Shown: positions 34,636 through 44,763 of the stretch, piece after piece
Layout of the letters: each line of letters opens with the position of its first letter
Position numbering within the stretch: the first letter of the stretch is position 1
DNA from: Flavobacteriia bacterium
Lineage (GTDB): Bacteria; Bacteroidota; Bacteroidia; Flavobacteriales_D; Crocinitomicaceae
Assembly (NCBI GenBank): GCA_947450325.1
Contig: CANFUT010000023.1
Coordinates: forward strand, 1 to 64,000
Reading direction: 5' to 3'
Length of the DNA stretch: 64,000 nucleotides
Made by a program: the position numbers and the translations under genes
The notes under the pieces: model-generated
Told to the model about the DNA's origin: nothing
Seen by the model: only the letters and a program-made list of their open reading frames with translations
Database searches by the model: none

Positions 34636-35248
34636 TTGAACTAGAATTAAACGTTATTACGTAATTTGAATATTTAATTATTTGCAAATTTACAGAAAAG
34701 ATTTCGGTCGGATTAATAATTTTACCTTCCCATAAATTTTCACTCCTTATATATAGGTGTAAATCTTTCCTGAAATCGATTTCTTTTCTGCCAGCTAATT
34801 TATAAAGTGTTTCTTTTGCAGACCAACAAGCAGTCATTATTTCTTTGTTGTCTAAATCAAAATTTGCTTGTTCGACATCATTCAGAAATTTCGGATAAAG
34901 TTTTTGTGCTTTTCCTTGGATCAATTCTAAATCTAATCCAATTTGATAATGTGGGTTTAACGCTATGCCAACTAGATTTTCCGCATGACTAATAGAAATA
35001 AAACCCTCGTCTTTAATGAATGGTGCGCCGACAGTATTATAATGTATGTGTTTAAATCCAAAAATTGAATGTCTCAGAATTCTTGTTGCAACAAATTCTC
35101 GTTTTCTCTTGATATGTGAAAAAGATTCGAATCTTTCAAGTTCATTTGAAGTTAAATGACTTAAATAAGACAATGGATCAAAGTCTGAAAAAGACAAAGT
35201 GTATATTATAGTATCCCCATTAGTAATTTGATCGAACTTGAAATCCAT
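34604..35248 (-). CDS. 4'-phosphopantetheinyl transferase superfamily protein
   Basis: A 214-aa Sfp/HetI-like enzyme. The magnesium- and CoA-binding motifs are present: ISISHAENLVGIAL, QIGLDLELI and CWSAKETLYKLAG. The family transfers phosphopantetheine from CoA to a serine of acyl or peptidyl carrier proteins. Length fits the Sfp-like class rather than AcpS. It is the first gene of a two-gene unit, and its 3' end overlaps the PcrB-like gene by 32 bp. The carrier-protein target cannot be told from the window. Confidence 0.9.
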   Translation of the reverse strand: MDFKFDQITNGDTIIYTLSFSDFDPLSYLSHLTSNELERFESFSHIKRKREFVATRILRHSIFGFKHIHYNTVGAPFIKDEGFISISHAENLVGIALNPHYQIGLDLELIQGKAQKLYPKFLNDVEQANFDLDNKEIMTACWSAKETLYKLAGRKEIDFRKDLHLYIRSENLWEGKIINPTEIFSVNLQIIKYSNYVITFNSSSIEISQRKHLQ

Positions 35249-35630
35249 TAATGCGAAGTTAATAGAATTTTCAAATCATTATACATTTGACAATATTCAT
35301 TAAGTTCAATTATTTTGATTTCATTTTTAAACGCATAGAAAATTATTTGATGATGCAAAAAAACAAGAAAAAATCAGCAGAAAAGTGAACTTAAGCATTT
35401 TAAATGCCAATCAATACATGTCATCATTTTAACTTAAATTTTAGACATGTATATATTGTGAAAAAATGAAACCATTTATCCTTATTTTATTCCTTTGGTA
35501 TTCATACTTTTGTTAATGTAAGTTAAAGAAATTTTTAACGAAAAAGATTTTGGCTGGTTCTTTTACGTTTTATTTGTCTATATTTACGGGCTTTGTTGCT
35601 AAAAAAAAGTATAATATTTAAACTGTACTT
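35249..35630. other. Divergent intergenic region
   Basis: A 382-bp AT-rich spacer between the divergent phosphopantetheinyl transferase gene and the receptor operon. TACTTTTG (35505-35512) matches TAnnTTTG on the plus strand but has no matching -33 element. A TTTG at 35549-35552 with 7/8 boxes near 35564 and 35579 is an alternative. No RNA gene or ORF is supported. Confidence 0.45.
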
Positions 35631-38600
35631 ATGTTACGAAAACTCAATTTGTTATTAGTATGTGTCTTCCTGACAACCTTTTATGGTTTTTCTCAGTCGG
35701 GTTTGGGAACCGTTAGAGGGTCTGTTATTGACGTAAAATCAAAAGAACCGATCTTTGGATGTCGTGTTGTTTTGAAACAAAATGGAACTATTAAAGCAGG
35801 TGCGAATACCGACTTTGATGGAAAGTTCCAAATCAATTCACTTACTCCTGGTGAATATGATGTAGAAGTAAGAAATGAAGGAGAAGATTATCAGCCAAGT
35901 ATGACAACAGGTGTTGTTGTTTCGGCTGATAAAATTACTTTCCTTGACAATGTTACCCTGGGTAAAAAAGTCAGTGAATTAGAAGTGGTAAATGTTGTTG
36001 CTTACCGAGTTCCACTAATCAACAAAGATGGTGGTGCTTCAGGAGCAACTGTTACGCGTGAAGATATCGCTAGACTACCTGTTCGTTCTGCTGCAGGTGT
36101 AGCCGGAACTGTTGGTGGGGTAAATGCCCAAGAAGGTACAGGTGAAATCAGTGTAAGAGGTTCACGTTCAGATGGTACTTATTTCTATATAGATGGTATC
36201 AAAGTGCGTGGTTCTTCAAATTTACCAAAGTCTGCTATTGAAGAGGTATCAGTAATTACTGGTGGTGTTCCAGCAAACTATGGTGATGTAACAGGAGGTA
36301 TTATCTCCGTTACCACTCGTGGTCCATCGTCTAAATTCTTTGGAAGTTTTGAAGGGGTATCTTCAGGTTTTTATGTTAAAGGTAAAGATGTGAACGGATA
36401 CGATGGAAAAGTTTTCGGTTTAGATAAATATGGTTATAACCTAATGGAAGGTATGATTTCTGGTCCGCTTTGGATGCAAAAAGATTCTACTGGAAAGAAA
36501 ACTAAACCAAGATTAGGTTTCCTTGTTTCGGCTAACTTAACTGATGAGCTGGATAACAGACCATTGGCAAACGGTGGTGGTTATAGAATCAAGAAAGATG
36601 TAAGAGATCAGATTTTAGCTAATCCTTTAAGACCTACTTCAACTGGTATTGGTACTTTTTACAATACAAGTTTCTTGACGAAAAATGATTTCGAACAAGT
36701 TAAGTGGAGAATGAATGCTAGAAGAACTGTACTTTCAGCATCAGGTAAAATTGATGTTAATACAGGGCCAAGTGTAAACTTGACTTTTGGTGGATCAATG
36801 AACTACAGTTATGGAAAAGATTATTCTTATGGTAACTCATTATTGAACTTTTCTAATTTCGGAAATTCAAGATCATTAGACTGGAGAGTATATGGTCGTT
36901 TTTCTCAACGTTTTGTGAATAACCAAGAAGGAAACAGCTCGAAAATTAAGAGTGCTTTTTATTCTATCATGGTGGATTACTCCAAATCGAAAGATGAGAA
37001 TTATGATGATAAACACAAATATGATATTTTCAGCTACGGACATGTGGGTAAATTTACAACAACAAGAAGACCTTCATATGAATTCAATGCAACAACTCAA
37101 ACGTATGTGCACAATGGTTTTCAGGATGTAGTTGTAGATTTTACTCCTTCTGAAACGAATGCAGCATTAGCCGCAATTACAACTCAGTATTATAATATTT
37201 ATCAAGGTAATCCTAATGGACACTACGAAAATCTTTTCCAAATTCAACAAGGTAATGCGTTGAGAAATGGTGATCAACCTCAAAGTGTTTATGGTATTTG
37301 GAGTAACATCGGTACTCCATATAACTATTTTGGTAAAACTGAAAATGATCAATTTCGTGTGACTGGTTCAGGTTCGGTAAATATTGGTGATCACTCACTT
37401 TCATTAGGATTTGAATTCGAACAACGTTTTGACCGTGGTTGGACTGCTGGTTCCACTACAAGTGGAGGAACAAATGGTCCAATCGGTATTTGGACGATTG
37501 CTCGTCAATTGGCAAACTTCCATATTACTGAGCTAGATTTATTTGATGCAACTGTTGCTGATTCAGGTAACTTTACACAAATTACTTATTCTCGATTGAA
37601 TTCAGGTTATGCTGCAACGCACAACGGTGAATTTGGTGGTCAAAAAAACAACGACAATCAATCTTTTTTTGATTATAACTTGAGAAAAAAATTAGGGTTA
37701 AGTGGTGCTAATGAGGATTATATCGATATCGATAACTACGATCCTAAAATGTTCTCCTTGGATATGTTCTCAGCAGATGAATTATTTAATAACGGAAACA
37801 CTTTCGTTTCATATTGGGGATTTGATCAAACAGGTAAAAAAGTTAGAGGTAACACTGATATCAAAAGTTATTTCAATGATTTTGATAAAAACAATAACTA
37901 TAAACGTTTTATCGGAGCTTTCCAACCAATATATGCTTCAGGTTATTTGATGGACAAATTTGCATTCAACGATATCGTTTTCAACGTTGGGGTTCGTGTC
38001 GATGTATTTGATGCAAATCAACCAGTTTTGAAAGATAAGTACTTGTTATATAACGCTAAGAAAGCCAGTGAGGCGCGTGCTTCATACGCGAGTGGTAACT
38101 CGTCGTGGGCTATCGTTCCTGAATCAATTGGTGATGATTATGTTGTTTATGTAAATGACGTAAATAATCCAACTGCAATTAATGGTTTCCGAAATGGTGA
38201 TAAATGGTACAATGCACAAGGTGTCGAGGTAGAAGATCCAAAAACATTAAGAGGTGCAGCAGGTATTGCTCCATGGTTAGTTGATCCTTCTCAAAAAACA
38301 GTTAATGCTGATGCATTTGAGAAATATAAACCACAAATCAATGTAATGCCTCGTGTAGCTTTCTCATTCCCAATTTCGGATGAAGCTTCTTTCTTTGCAC
38401 ACTATGATATCTTGACAAAAAGACCAACTTCTGGTTTCCGTTTTGATCCAATCGATTATCAATTCATTCAAACAAGAACTGGTGTAATCAATAATCCTAA
38501 CTTGAAACCAGAAACAACTATTGATTATGAATTAGGTTTCCAACAAGTTTTATCTAAAACATCTTCATTGAAAATCTCTGCTTTCTATCGTGAGCAAAGA

Positions 38601-39395
38601 AATAATGTTCAATTGATCAATGTTTTTGAAGCGTATCCTAACACATACAGAACTTACGGAAACCGTGATTTCGGTACGGTAAAAGGGATGACAATTGCTT
38701 ATGACATGAGAAGGACTGGAAACATTCGAATGACTGCTGCATATACTTTGCAGTTCGCTGAAGGTACAGGTTCTGATGCAACTTCTGCTCAAGGTTTGAT
38801 TAACGCAGGTTTACCAAACTTGAGAAACATCTTCCCTTATGATTTTGATCAAAGACACGCATTTGCAATAACTTTTGACTATAGATACGGAAGTGGCGCA
38901 GACTATAACGGTCCAATGATTGGAAATTTGAAAATATTGGAAAATACTGGTTTAAATATTGTAACTAATATTTATTCAGGGTCTCCATATTCTGCTCAAC
39001 AGTCGATTACAGACGAGGCTATCGGTAGTTTAACTTCTGGTTTGACTGGAACATTGAACGGTTCTAGGACACCATGGTCTTACAGATTAGATTTGCAATT
39101 AGACAGAACATTTGATTTGAAATTAGGAAAAGGTGATAATAAGAAAAAAGCTGCTTTCTTGAATGTTTACATTCGTGCGACAAACTTGTTAAATCAATTT
39201 AATGTCTTGAATGTTTACCGAGCTACCGGTAACTGGAATGATGATGGATATTTAGCAGCTGCTCAATTCCAACAAGCGATCCAAAATCAATTAGATGAGC
39301 AATCTTTCAGAGATTATTACACGATGAAAGTTCAAAATGCTTTTAACATTAGTGCTCCAAGAACAATTCGTTTGGGAGTTAAATTTGATTTCTAA
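35631..39395 (+). CDS. Large TonB-dependent receptor (first gene of receptor / giant protein / PorV-like operon)
   Basis: A 1254-aa protein: signal peptide (ends FYGFSQ), CarboxypepD_reg-like domain (about 25-120; GTVRGSVIDVKSKEPIFGCR, GKFQINSLTPGEYDVEV), plug (about 130-240; TVTREDIARLPVRSAAGVAG, GEISVRGSRSDGTYFYIDG, IEEVSVITGGVPANYGDVTG) and a very long beta barrel ending in APRTIRLGVKFDF. This plug type (VITGG.PA.YGD.TGG) differs from the two other receptors in the window. It is followed by only 18 bp and then the giant secreted protein gene, suggesting the three downstream products act together at the outer membrane. Substrate unknown. Confidence 0.88.
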   Translation: MLRKLNLLLVCVFLTTFYGFSQSGLGTVRGSVIDVKSKEPIFGCRVVLKQNGTIKAGANTDFDGKFQINSLTPGEYDVEVRNEGEDYQPSMTTGVVVSADKITFLDNVTLGKKVSELEVVNVVAYRVPLINKDGGASGATVTREDIARLPVRSAAGVAGTVGGVNAQEGTGEISVRGSRSDGTYFYIDGIKVRGSSNLPKSAIEEVSVITGGVPANYGDVTGGIISVTTRGPSSKFFGSFEGVSSGFYVKGKDVNGYDGKVFGLDKYGYNLMEGMISGPLWMQKDSTGKKTKPRLGFLVSANLTDELDNRPLANGGGYRIKKDVRDQILANPLRPTSTGIGTFYNTSFLTKNDFEQVKWRMNARRTVLSASGKIDVNTGPSVNLTFGGSMNYSYGKDYSYGNSLLNFSNFGNSRSLDWRVYGRFSQRFVNNQEGNSSKIKSAFYSIMVDYSKSKDENYDDKHKYDIFSYGHVGKFTTTRRPSYEFNATTQTYVHNGFQDVVVDFTPSETNAALAAITTQYYNIYQGNPNGHYENLFQIQQGNALRNGDQPQSVYGIWSNIGTPYNYFGKTENDQFRVTGSGSVNIGDHSLSLGFEFEQRFDRGWTAGSTTSGGTNGPIGIWTIARQLANFHITELDLFDATVADSGNFTQITYSRLNSGYAATHNGEFGGQKNNDNQSFFDYNLRKKLGLSGANEDYIDIDNYDPKMFSLDMFSADELFNNGNTFVSYWGFDQTGKKVRGNTDIKSYFNDFDKNNNYKRFIGAFQPIYASGYLMDKFAFNDIVFNVGVRVDVFDANQPVLKDKYLLYNAKKASEARASYASGNSSWAIVPESIGDDYVVYVNDVNNPTAINGFRNGDKWYNAQGVEVEDPKTLRGAAGIAPWLVDPSQKTVNADAFEKYKPQINVMPRVAFSFPISDEASFFAHYDILTKRPTSGFRFDPIDYQFIQTRTGVINNPNLKPETTIDYELGFQQVLSKTSSLKISAFYREQRNNVQLINVFEAYPNTYRTYGNRDFGTVKGMTIAYDMRRTGNIRMTAAYTLQFAEGTGSDATSAQGLINAGLPNLRNIFPYDFDQRHAFAITFDYRYGSGADYNGPMIGNLKILENTGLNIVTNIYSGSPYSAQQSITDEAIGSLTSGLTGTLNGSRTPWSYRLDLQLDRTFDLKLGKGDNKKKAAFLNVYIRATNLLNQFNVLNVYRATGNWNDDGYLAAAQFQQAIQNQLDEQSFRDYYTMKVQNAFNISAPRTIRLGVKFDF

Positions 39396-39413
39396 CCTTA
39401 AGAATTCGAAATT

Positions 39414-42400
39414 ATGAAAACAACAATGAAATACATTGGATTAGTATTGTCCCTGCTCATAGGAGGGAATACTTTTGCCTACCATGAAGTAGATGGTAAA
39501 ACCAAAGAGAAAGACAAAGGAAATAATGGTGGCTTTGTGAATAAAGCAAACTGTTCTCCTGCAACTGCAAAATTGATTTTTGAATTTAATGATGTAAGAG
39601 CACAATTAAATACAAACGGAGTTTTATTTAGAGATAGAGCAAACAATGTTGCTGCTTATGAAGTACCAAAAAGTACTTCAGGTACAAGATTAACTGCAAT
39701 ATACGCAGCAGCTTTATGGATGGGTGGAACCGATGTAAATGGACAACTTAAGTTAGCAGCTGCTAGATATGGAGATGGTAATGACTTTTGGACTGGACCA
39801 TTGACAGCTACTCCTGGAACAGGAAATTACGATCCAAAGTATCCAGTAGGTAATGACGCTACGAGGGATTTTGGTGATGCGAATATTGATCCTTCTGTTT
39901 GTGCTACTTATGATAAGTTTTTCACTATCAGAAAAGCCGAAGTAATCGCATTCATCACATGGTGGGAATACAATCACGCAGAAACTCCAGTAGGTGACCC
40001 TGTGCCTGAGCCAGATGCTGAAATTATGGCAAGAATTCTTGCTTGGCCAGCCCATGGTGATGTTTCTTTAAATCAAGATTATTATTTAGCTCCATTTTAT
40101 GATAGACCTGCAGAAGTTGGTCAACAAGGTGATGGTTCTTACAATCCAATCGAACAAGGAGATTACCCTTGGTATGATGATATCCTTGGAAGAGATGATA
40201 TCGAATGTGGAAGTGATAGAAGAATTTCTTTATTTGGTGATGAAACACATTGGTGGATTTTTAATGATAAAGGAAATATCCACACTGAATCTACAGGTGA
40301 TCCAATTGGCATGGAGATTAGAGCGCAAGCTTTTGCTTTTACTACCAATGATGAAGTGAATAAGATGACTTTCTACAATTATGAGATGATTAATAGAGGT
40401 ACTCAAACATTGTATAATACTTACTTTGCGCAATATGTGGATGCGGATTTAGGTGGTTACAGTGATGATTATGTTGGTTGTGACGTGTCTCGAGGTTTGG
40501 GTTATACTTATAATGGAGATAATTTTGACCAAGAGGTTGCAGGTAAACCAGGTTACGGTGCAAATCCACCTGCTATTGGGGTTGACTTTTTCGAAGGTCC
40601 TTACCAGGATGCGGATGGAATTGATAACTATGGCCCTCATTCAGATACAATTGGTGGTGTAATTACTCCAGCAGTTATGAATGTACAAGATGCAATCAAT
40701 GGAAAAGGTATTGTATACAAAGGTTTAGGTATTGGTTACCAAGATGGAATCATCGATAATGAGCGCTATGGTATGAAACGTTTTACTTACTATACAAGTA
40801 CAGCTGCTGCGACTCAATCAGATCCAACAACAGCTGCTCAGTACTACTATTATATGAGCGGAAAATGGAGATTTGGTGATGATGTAATTTTCGGTGGAAC
40901 TGGTTTCGAAGGTTCAGCGGGGTCAACTTCTGGCTTGCATGCTGATTATGTTTTCCCTTCTGATTCTGATCCATTGTATTGGAGTACTGCTGGTACAGCA
41001 ACTTCTTTTCCATGGGCAGAAAATAACTTTGATGGTGCAGGTACAAGTACACCTCCTGGTGACCGTCGTTTCGTTCAAGCTGCTGGTCCCTTCACATTGA
41101 AACCAGGTGCGATCAATAACATTACTGTTGGTATCGTTTACGCAAGAAGTACAGATGGAGATTTATTTGCTTCAGTAAGAGCTTTGAGAAGAGCAGATAC
41201 AAAAGCACAAGCATTGTTTGATAACTGTTTTGAGATCTTAGACCCACCAAATGCTCCAGTTTTGAAAATTCAAGAATTGGAAAATGAATTGGTTTTGATG
41301 TTAGACAATCCAGTTCAGTCAAATAACAAAAGCGAACTTTACGCAAAGGAAGATAAAATAAATATTATCGATCCAGGAAATGGAATTATTTATGATAAAT
41401 TCTACAGATTTGAAGGTTATCAAATTTTCCAAATGAAAGATGGTACAGCTTCAGTTTCTGACATTGAAGATATTGATAAAGCTCGTTTGGTTGCTCAATG
41501 TGACATTGTGAACAATGTTGCAAGAATTATAAATTTTGAATTTGACGAAAACTTAGGTTTATCTATTCCAAATGAAAAAGTAAACGGTGAGAATAAAGGA
41601 ATTCGTCATACATTCTTAGTGAATGAAGATCAATTTGCTCAAGGAGTGAGAACGCTTGTAAATCACAAAAAATATTACTATATCGCAGTTGCCTATGCAT
41701 TCAATGAATTTAAGAAATACAATCCTGATGATGGAACTTTGTTAGATGGTCAAAAAATCCCTTACATTGCATCTCGTATCAATGCTGACGGTTCTGCGAT
41801 TACTGCATCTGAGGCTATCCCTCACAATCCAGCCCCTGAATTAGGTGGAACATACCAAAATATTTCTTACGGTTCTACGCCTCAAATTACAAGATTAGAT
41901 GGTACTGGAAATGGAAATAGAGCTTTGGAATTCACGCCAAGTTCTTTAACTTCAATCTTAACACAAGGATATGTAACAAATCCTACTTACGATTATGGTG
42001 CTGGTCCATTAAATGTTAAAGTTGTTGACCCATTGAATCTAGCTGGTGGTTATTTTGAATGTAAATTCAGAAATTACGCAAATACTGGTGCTGATGAGTT
42101 TACAAATTATAAGGGAACGGATACAGCTTCTTGGGTAATTTACAGATATGATTCTGAAAATAAGACAAGTTTGCTTGATTCAGCTGTATCAGAAAGAACA
42201 ATTGCAAATAAAAATGAGCAAATTATCGCGAAATGGGGTATTTCTGTTGAAATCCAACAAAATTTGTATGGCGGCGCAGTGCAACCACCACAATCTTTGG
42301 AGTACGACAGATATACGGCGCCAATTGAATCTTCAATATTTTTCAAAGATTCGTCTAAACGTTGGTTGTCTTTTGTTTCTGATAATGATGCTTATTTCCC

Positions 42401-43643
42401 TACCAATTGGATTTTATCTGGAATTTATACCGCACAGGGTGCAGATACTGTAACTTCAACGCCTAAGTACCTGAGTCCTTATCTATATAACGATGAAATC
42501 GGAAAAGATCCAACTCAAAGCTATGAGAAAATCTTGAACGGTGGAATTGCACCACATAGATTGGTAGGATATAAAGCAGAATTTAGTCCTTTAGCTTATC
42601 CTACAGGAACGGGTGCTTTGAATGCAGGTACAATTTCTACTATCAGAACAAGAAGTAGTGTATCTAGAATTCCAAGTATAAATATTGTATTGACTTCTGA
42701 TAAATCTAAATGGACGCGATGTGCGGTAATTGAACTTGGTTCAGATCCAGCTTTAAATGTTGGTCAAGCAAAACCAGGAACATTAAGAAAAAGTCCAAGT
42801 ATTGACCAAAACGGAAACACAATTGCTGGAAGTACTGGTATGAGTTGGTTCCCCGGCTATGCTGTAGATATGGAAACAGGTATGCGTTTGCACATGGCTT
42901 TTGGAGAAAATTCTTTCTTAGGAAGTGATAATGGAAATGATATGACTTGGAATCCATCTTCAAGAATAGTTGATAATGCTGGTCGTCCAGTATTGGGAGG
43001 TCAACATCCGATTTACGTTTATGGTTACAATATCAATGGAGATGGTTGTCCTTACTATGACGGAGTTAATAATTGGGTTTTTGATAGAATGACAGAAGCT
43101 ACATCTGCTTCTTACAAATCAGCGTTCATGAGTCTTGTTTGGGTTGCTAATCCATTGTTGACGCCTGGTCAAACAAATTTAGCAACTGATGTTACTTTAA
43201 GAGTAAGAGTTAACAAGGAATACAATGATTTTGTTGCTACAGGTCAAAATGGTGGAAAACCAATGTATTCTTGGAAAATGGATGACATTAGAACGGTAAC
43301 TGGAAGTAAAGATCAATTGGCAGAAGTGTTGAATTTGATTAATGTTGTGCCAAATCCATACTATGCATTCTCTACTTATGAAACAACAAGATTGGATGTT
43401 AGAGTTAAGATCACAAATTTACCAGATCAATGTGTTGTTAAAATTTACAACATCAATGGTAAATTGATTAGAACATTCAAAAAGGATAGTCCTGTAACTT
43501 CTCTTGATTGGGATTTGAAAAACAACAAAGGTATTCCAATTGCCAGTGGTGTTTATTTGATTCACGTGGAAGTGGAAGGTGTTGGTGAGAAAATTGTCAA
43601 ATTCTTCGGTGGAGTTCGTCAACCTGACCTTGAAAACATTTAA
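39414..43643 (+). CDS. Giant secreted protein with FlgD/T9SS-like C-terminal domain
   Basis: A 1409-aa protein with a signal peptide (ends GGNTFAYH). The mature N-terminus has a Lys/Gly-rich linker (DGKTKEKDKGNNGGF) followed by long beta-rich sequence with aspartate-rich calcium-like stretches. No catalytic domain is recognised. The last ~105 residues resemble a T9SS/FlgD-type Ig domain (INVVPNPYYAFSTYET, VVKIYNINGKLIRTFKKDS, GIPIASGVYLIHVEVEG) but continue past the usual end with KFFGGVRQPDLENI. It sits 18 bp after the TonB receptor and 27 bp before a PorV-like gene. A surface-exposed partner of that receptor is the best inference. Confidence 0.75.
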   Translation: MKTTMKYIGLVLSLLIGGNTFAYHEVDGKTKEKDKGNNGGFVNKANCSPATAKLIFEFNDVRAQLNTNGVLFRDRANNVAAYEVPKSTSGTRLTAIYAAALWMGGTDVNGQLKLAAARYGDGNDFWTGPLTATPGTGNYDPKYPVGNDATRDFGDANIDPSVCATYDKFFTIRKAEVIAFITWWEYNHAETPVGDPVPEPDAEIMARILAWPAHGDVSLNQDYYLAPFYDRPAEVGQQGDGSYNPIEQGDYPWYDDILGRDDIECGSDRRISLFGDETHWWIFNDKGNIHTESTGDPIGMEIRAQAFAFTTNDEVNKMTFYNYEMINRGTQTLYNTYFAQYVDADLGGYSDDYVGCDVSRGLGYTYNGDNFDQEVAGKPGYGANPPAIGVDFFEGPYQDADGIDNYGPHSDTIGGVITPAVMNVQDAINGKGIVYKGLGIGYQDGIIDNERYGMKRFTYYTSTAAATQSDPTTAAQYYYYMSGKWRFGDDVIFGGTGFEGSAGSTSGLHADYVFPSDSDPLYWSTAGTATSFPWAENNFDGAGTSTPPGDRRFVQAAGPFTLKPGAINNITVGIVYARSTDGDLFASVRALRRADTKAQALFDNCFEILDPPNAPVLKIQELENELVLMLDNPVQSNNKSELYAKEDKINIIDPGNGIIYDKFYRFEGYQIFQMKDGTASVSDIEDIDKARLVAQCDIVNNVARIINFEFDENLGLSIPNEKVNGENKGIRHTFLVNEDQFAQGVRTLVNHKKYYYIAVAYAFNEFKKYNPDDGTLLDGQKIPYIASRINADGSAITASEAIPHNPAPELGGTYQNISYGSTPQITRLDGTGNGNRALEFTPSSLTSILTQGYVTNPTYDYGAGPLNVKVVDPLNLAGGYFECKFRNYANTGADEFTNYKGTDTASWVIYRYDSENKTSLLDSAVSERTIANKNEQIIAKWGISVEIQQNLYGGAVQPPQSLEYDRYTAPIESSIFFKDSSKRWLSFVSDNDAYFPTNWILSGIYTAQGADTVTSTPKYLSPYLYNDEIGKDPTQSYEKILNGGIAPHRLVGYKAEFSPLAYPTGTGALNAGTISTIRTRSSVSRIPSINIVLTSDKSKWTRCAVIELGSDPALNVGQAKPGTLRKSPSIDQNGNTIAGSTGMSWFPGYAVDMETGMRLHMAFGENSFLGSDNGNDMTWNPSSRIVDNAGRPVLGGQHPIYVYGYNINGDGCPYYDGVNNWVFDRMTEATSASYKSAFMSLVWVANPLLTPGQTNLATDVTLRVRVNKEYNDFVATGQNGGKPMYSWKMDDIRTVTGSKDQLAEVLNLINVVPNPYYAFSTYETTRLDVRVKITNLPDQCVVKIYNINGKLIRTFKKDSPVTSLDWDLKNNKGIPIASGVYLIHVEVEGVGEKIVKFFGGVRQPDLENI

Positions 43644-43670
43644 TCTTATTCATTTCAATAGTATAGAAGA

Positions 43671-44738
43671 ATGAAAAATTTTAAGAATATATTAAGAAAT
43701 ACGGCATTCATTGGAGCAGCAGTTTTAACCTGCTCCAGTGTATTCGCTGGAAATGAAGATCGTGTTGGTTCTGCTGGTGCGTCTCAATTATTGGTAAATC
43801 CTTGGGCGCGAAGCACAGGTTCTGCTGATGCTGGTATCGCGAATGTGAATGGAATCGAAGGTACTTATACAAATATTGCTGGTTTAGCTTTTACGGATAA
43901 GACTCAATTGAAGTTCAATTATACAAACTGGTTAGGAAATTCAGGAATTCGCTTTTCTTCAGCTGGTTTCGCTCAAAGATTGTCAGAATCTAGCGTTATT
44001 GGTGTAAGCATTCAAGCAATGAGCTTTGGAGACATTGATATCACTACTGTTGAGTTACCAGAAGGCGGAATTGGTGTATTTACGCCAAGAGTAAATGTTT
44101 TCAATGTTGGTTATGCTAAATCGTTTACTAAATCAATTTCTGGAGGTATTAACTTTAAGGTTATTTCTGAAAGTATTGCAAACTTGAAAGCTAATGGTAT
44201 GGCAATTGACGCAGGTATTCGTTATGTTACTGGTGAGCAAGATCAAATCAAATTTGGTATCACATTGAAAAATGTTGGTCCAACAATGAGATATAAAGGT
44301 GATGGTTTGGCAACTCAAATCAACTATGTTTCAACTGGTGGTAAAGCAACTTTAGAGCAACGTTCTCAAGCTTTTGAAATGCCATCTTTATTAGCTATTG
44401 GAGGATCTTATGATTTCATCTTTAATGAAAAAAGCAAATTAACTACAATGTTAGGTTTTACTGCTAATTCATTTGCAAACGACCAATACCGTTTAGGTTT
44501 GGATTATGGGATGACAGCAGGAAAAGCTGCTTTTAATATTAGAGCTGGATATGTTTATGAGAAAAACCTTTTCAGCATGGAAAATAGAACAAATGCCTTG
44601 ACTGGTCCTACTGCAGGATTCTCTGTTGATGCACTTGTTGGAAAAAACAAATCCGCTCTTGGTGTGGAATACGCAATGCGTATCGCTGGACCTTTTGGAG
44701 TAATTCACACACTTGGTGTAGCGATTAGTTTGAAATAA
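43671..44738 (+). CDS. PorV/PorQ-family outer-membrane protein
   Basis: A 355-aa protein with a signal peptide (ends TCSSVFAG). The opening VGSAGASQLLVNPWARSTGS and DAGIANVNGIEGTYTNIAGL matches the family signature of PorV-like barrels (AGA..LL+P..ARS.G.....A...G.EA.Y.N.AGLA). Regular beta strands continue to GPFGVIHTLGVAISLK. PorV is the T9SS protein that carries cargo from the translocon to the sortase. This copy ends a receptor / giant-protein operon rather than lying with T9SS core genes, so it may serve the giant protein specifically. A hairpin terminator follows. Confidence 0.82.
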   Translation: MKNFKNILRNTAFIGAAVLTCSSVFAGNEDRVGSAGASQLLVNPWARSTGSADAGIANVNGIEGTYTNIAGLAFTDKTQLKFNYTNWLGNSGIRFSSAGFAQRLSESSVIGVSIQAMSFGDIDITTVELPEGGIGVFTPRVNVFNVGYAKSFTKSISGGINFKVISESIANLKANGMAIDAGIRYVTGEQDQIKFGITLKNVGPTMRYKGDGLATQINYVSTGGKATLEQRSQAFEMPSLLAIGGSYDFIFNEKSKLTTMLGFTANSFANDQYRLGLDYGMTAGKAAFNIRAGYVYEKNLFSMENRTNALTGPTAGFSVDALVGKNKSALGVEYAMRIAGPFGVIHTLGVAISLK

Positions 44739-44759
44739 TAAAATATTTATATATTTTTG
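44729..44759 (+). promoter_or_regulatory. Putative greA promoter (TTTG-N19-TATTTTTG)
   Basis: TTTG (44729-44732) and TATTTTTG (44752-44759) are separated by exactly 19 bp, an ideal Bacteroidota sigma-ABfr-type promoter. The -33 element lies inside the last codons of the PorV-like gene. Transcription would start near 44765, at the first bases of the hairpin that also looks like a terminator. Confidence 0.55.
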
Positions 44760-44763
44760 TAAG

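Noticed and set aside
40024-41346. Cluster of short frames on both strands inside the giant secreted protein
   Set aside because: All are overlapping shadows of one continuous 1409-aa frame with a signal peptide and C-terminal domain.
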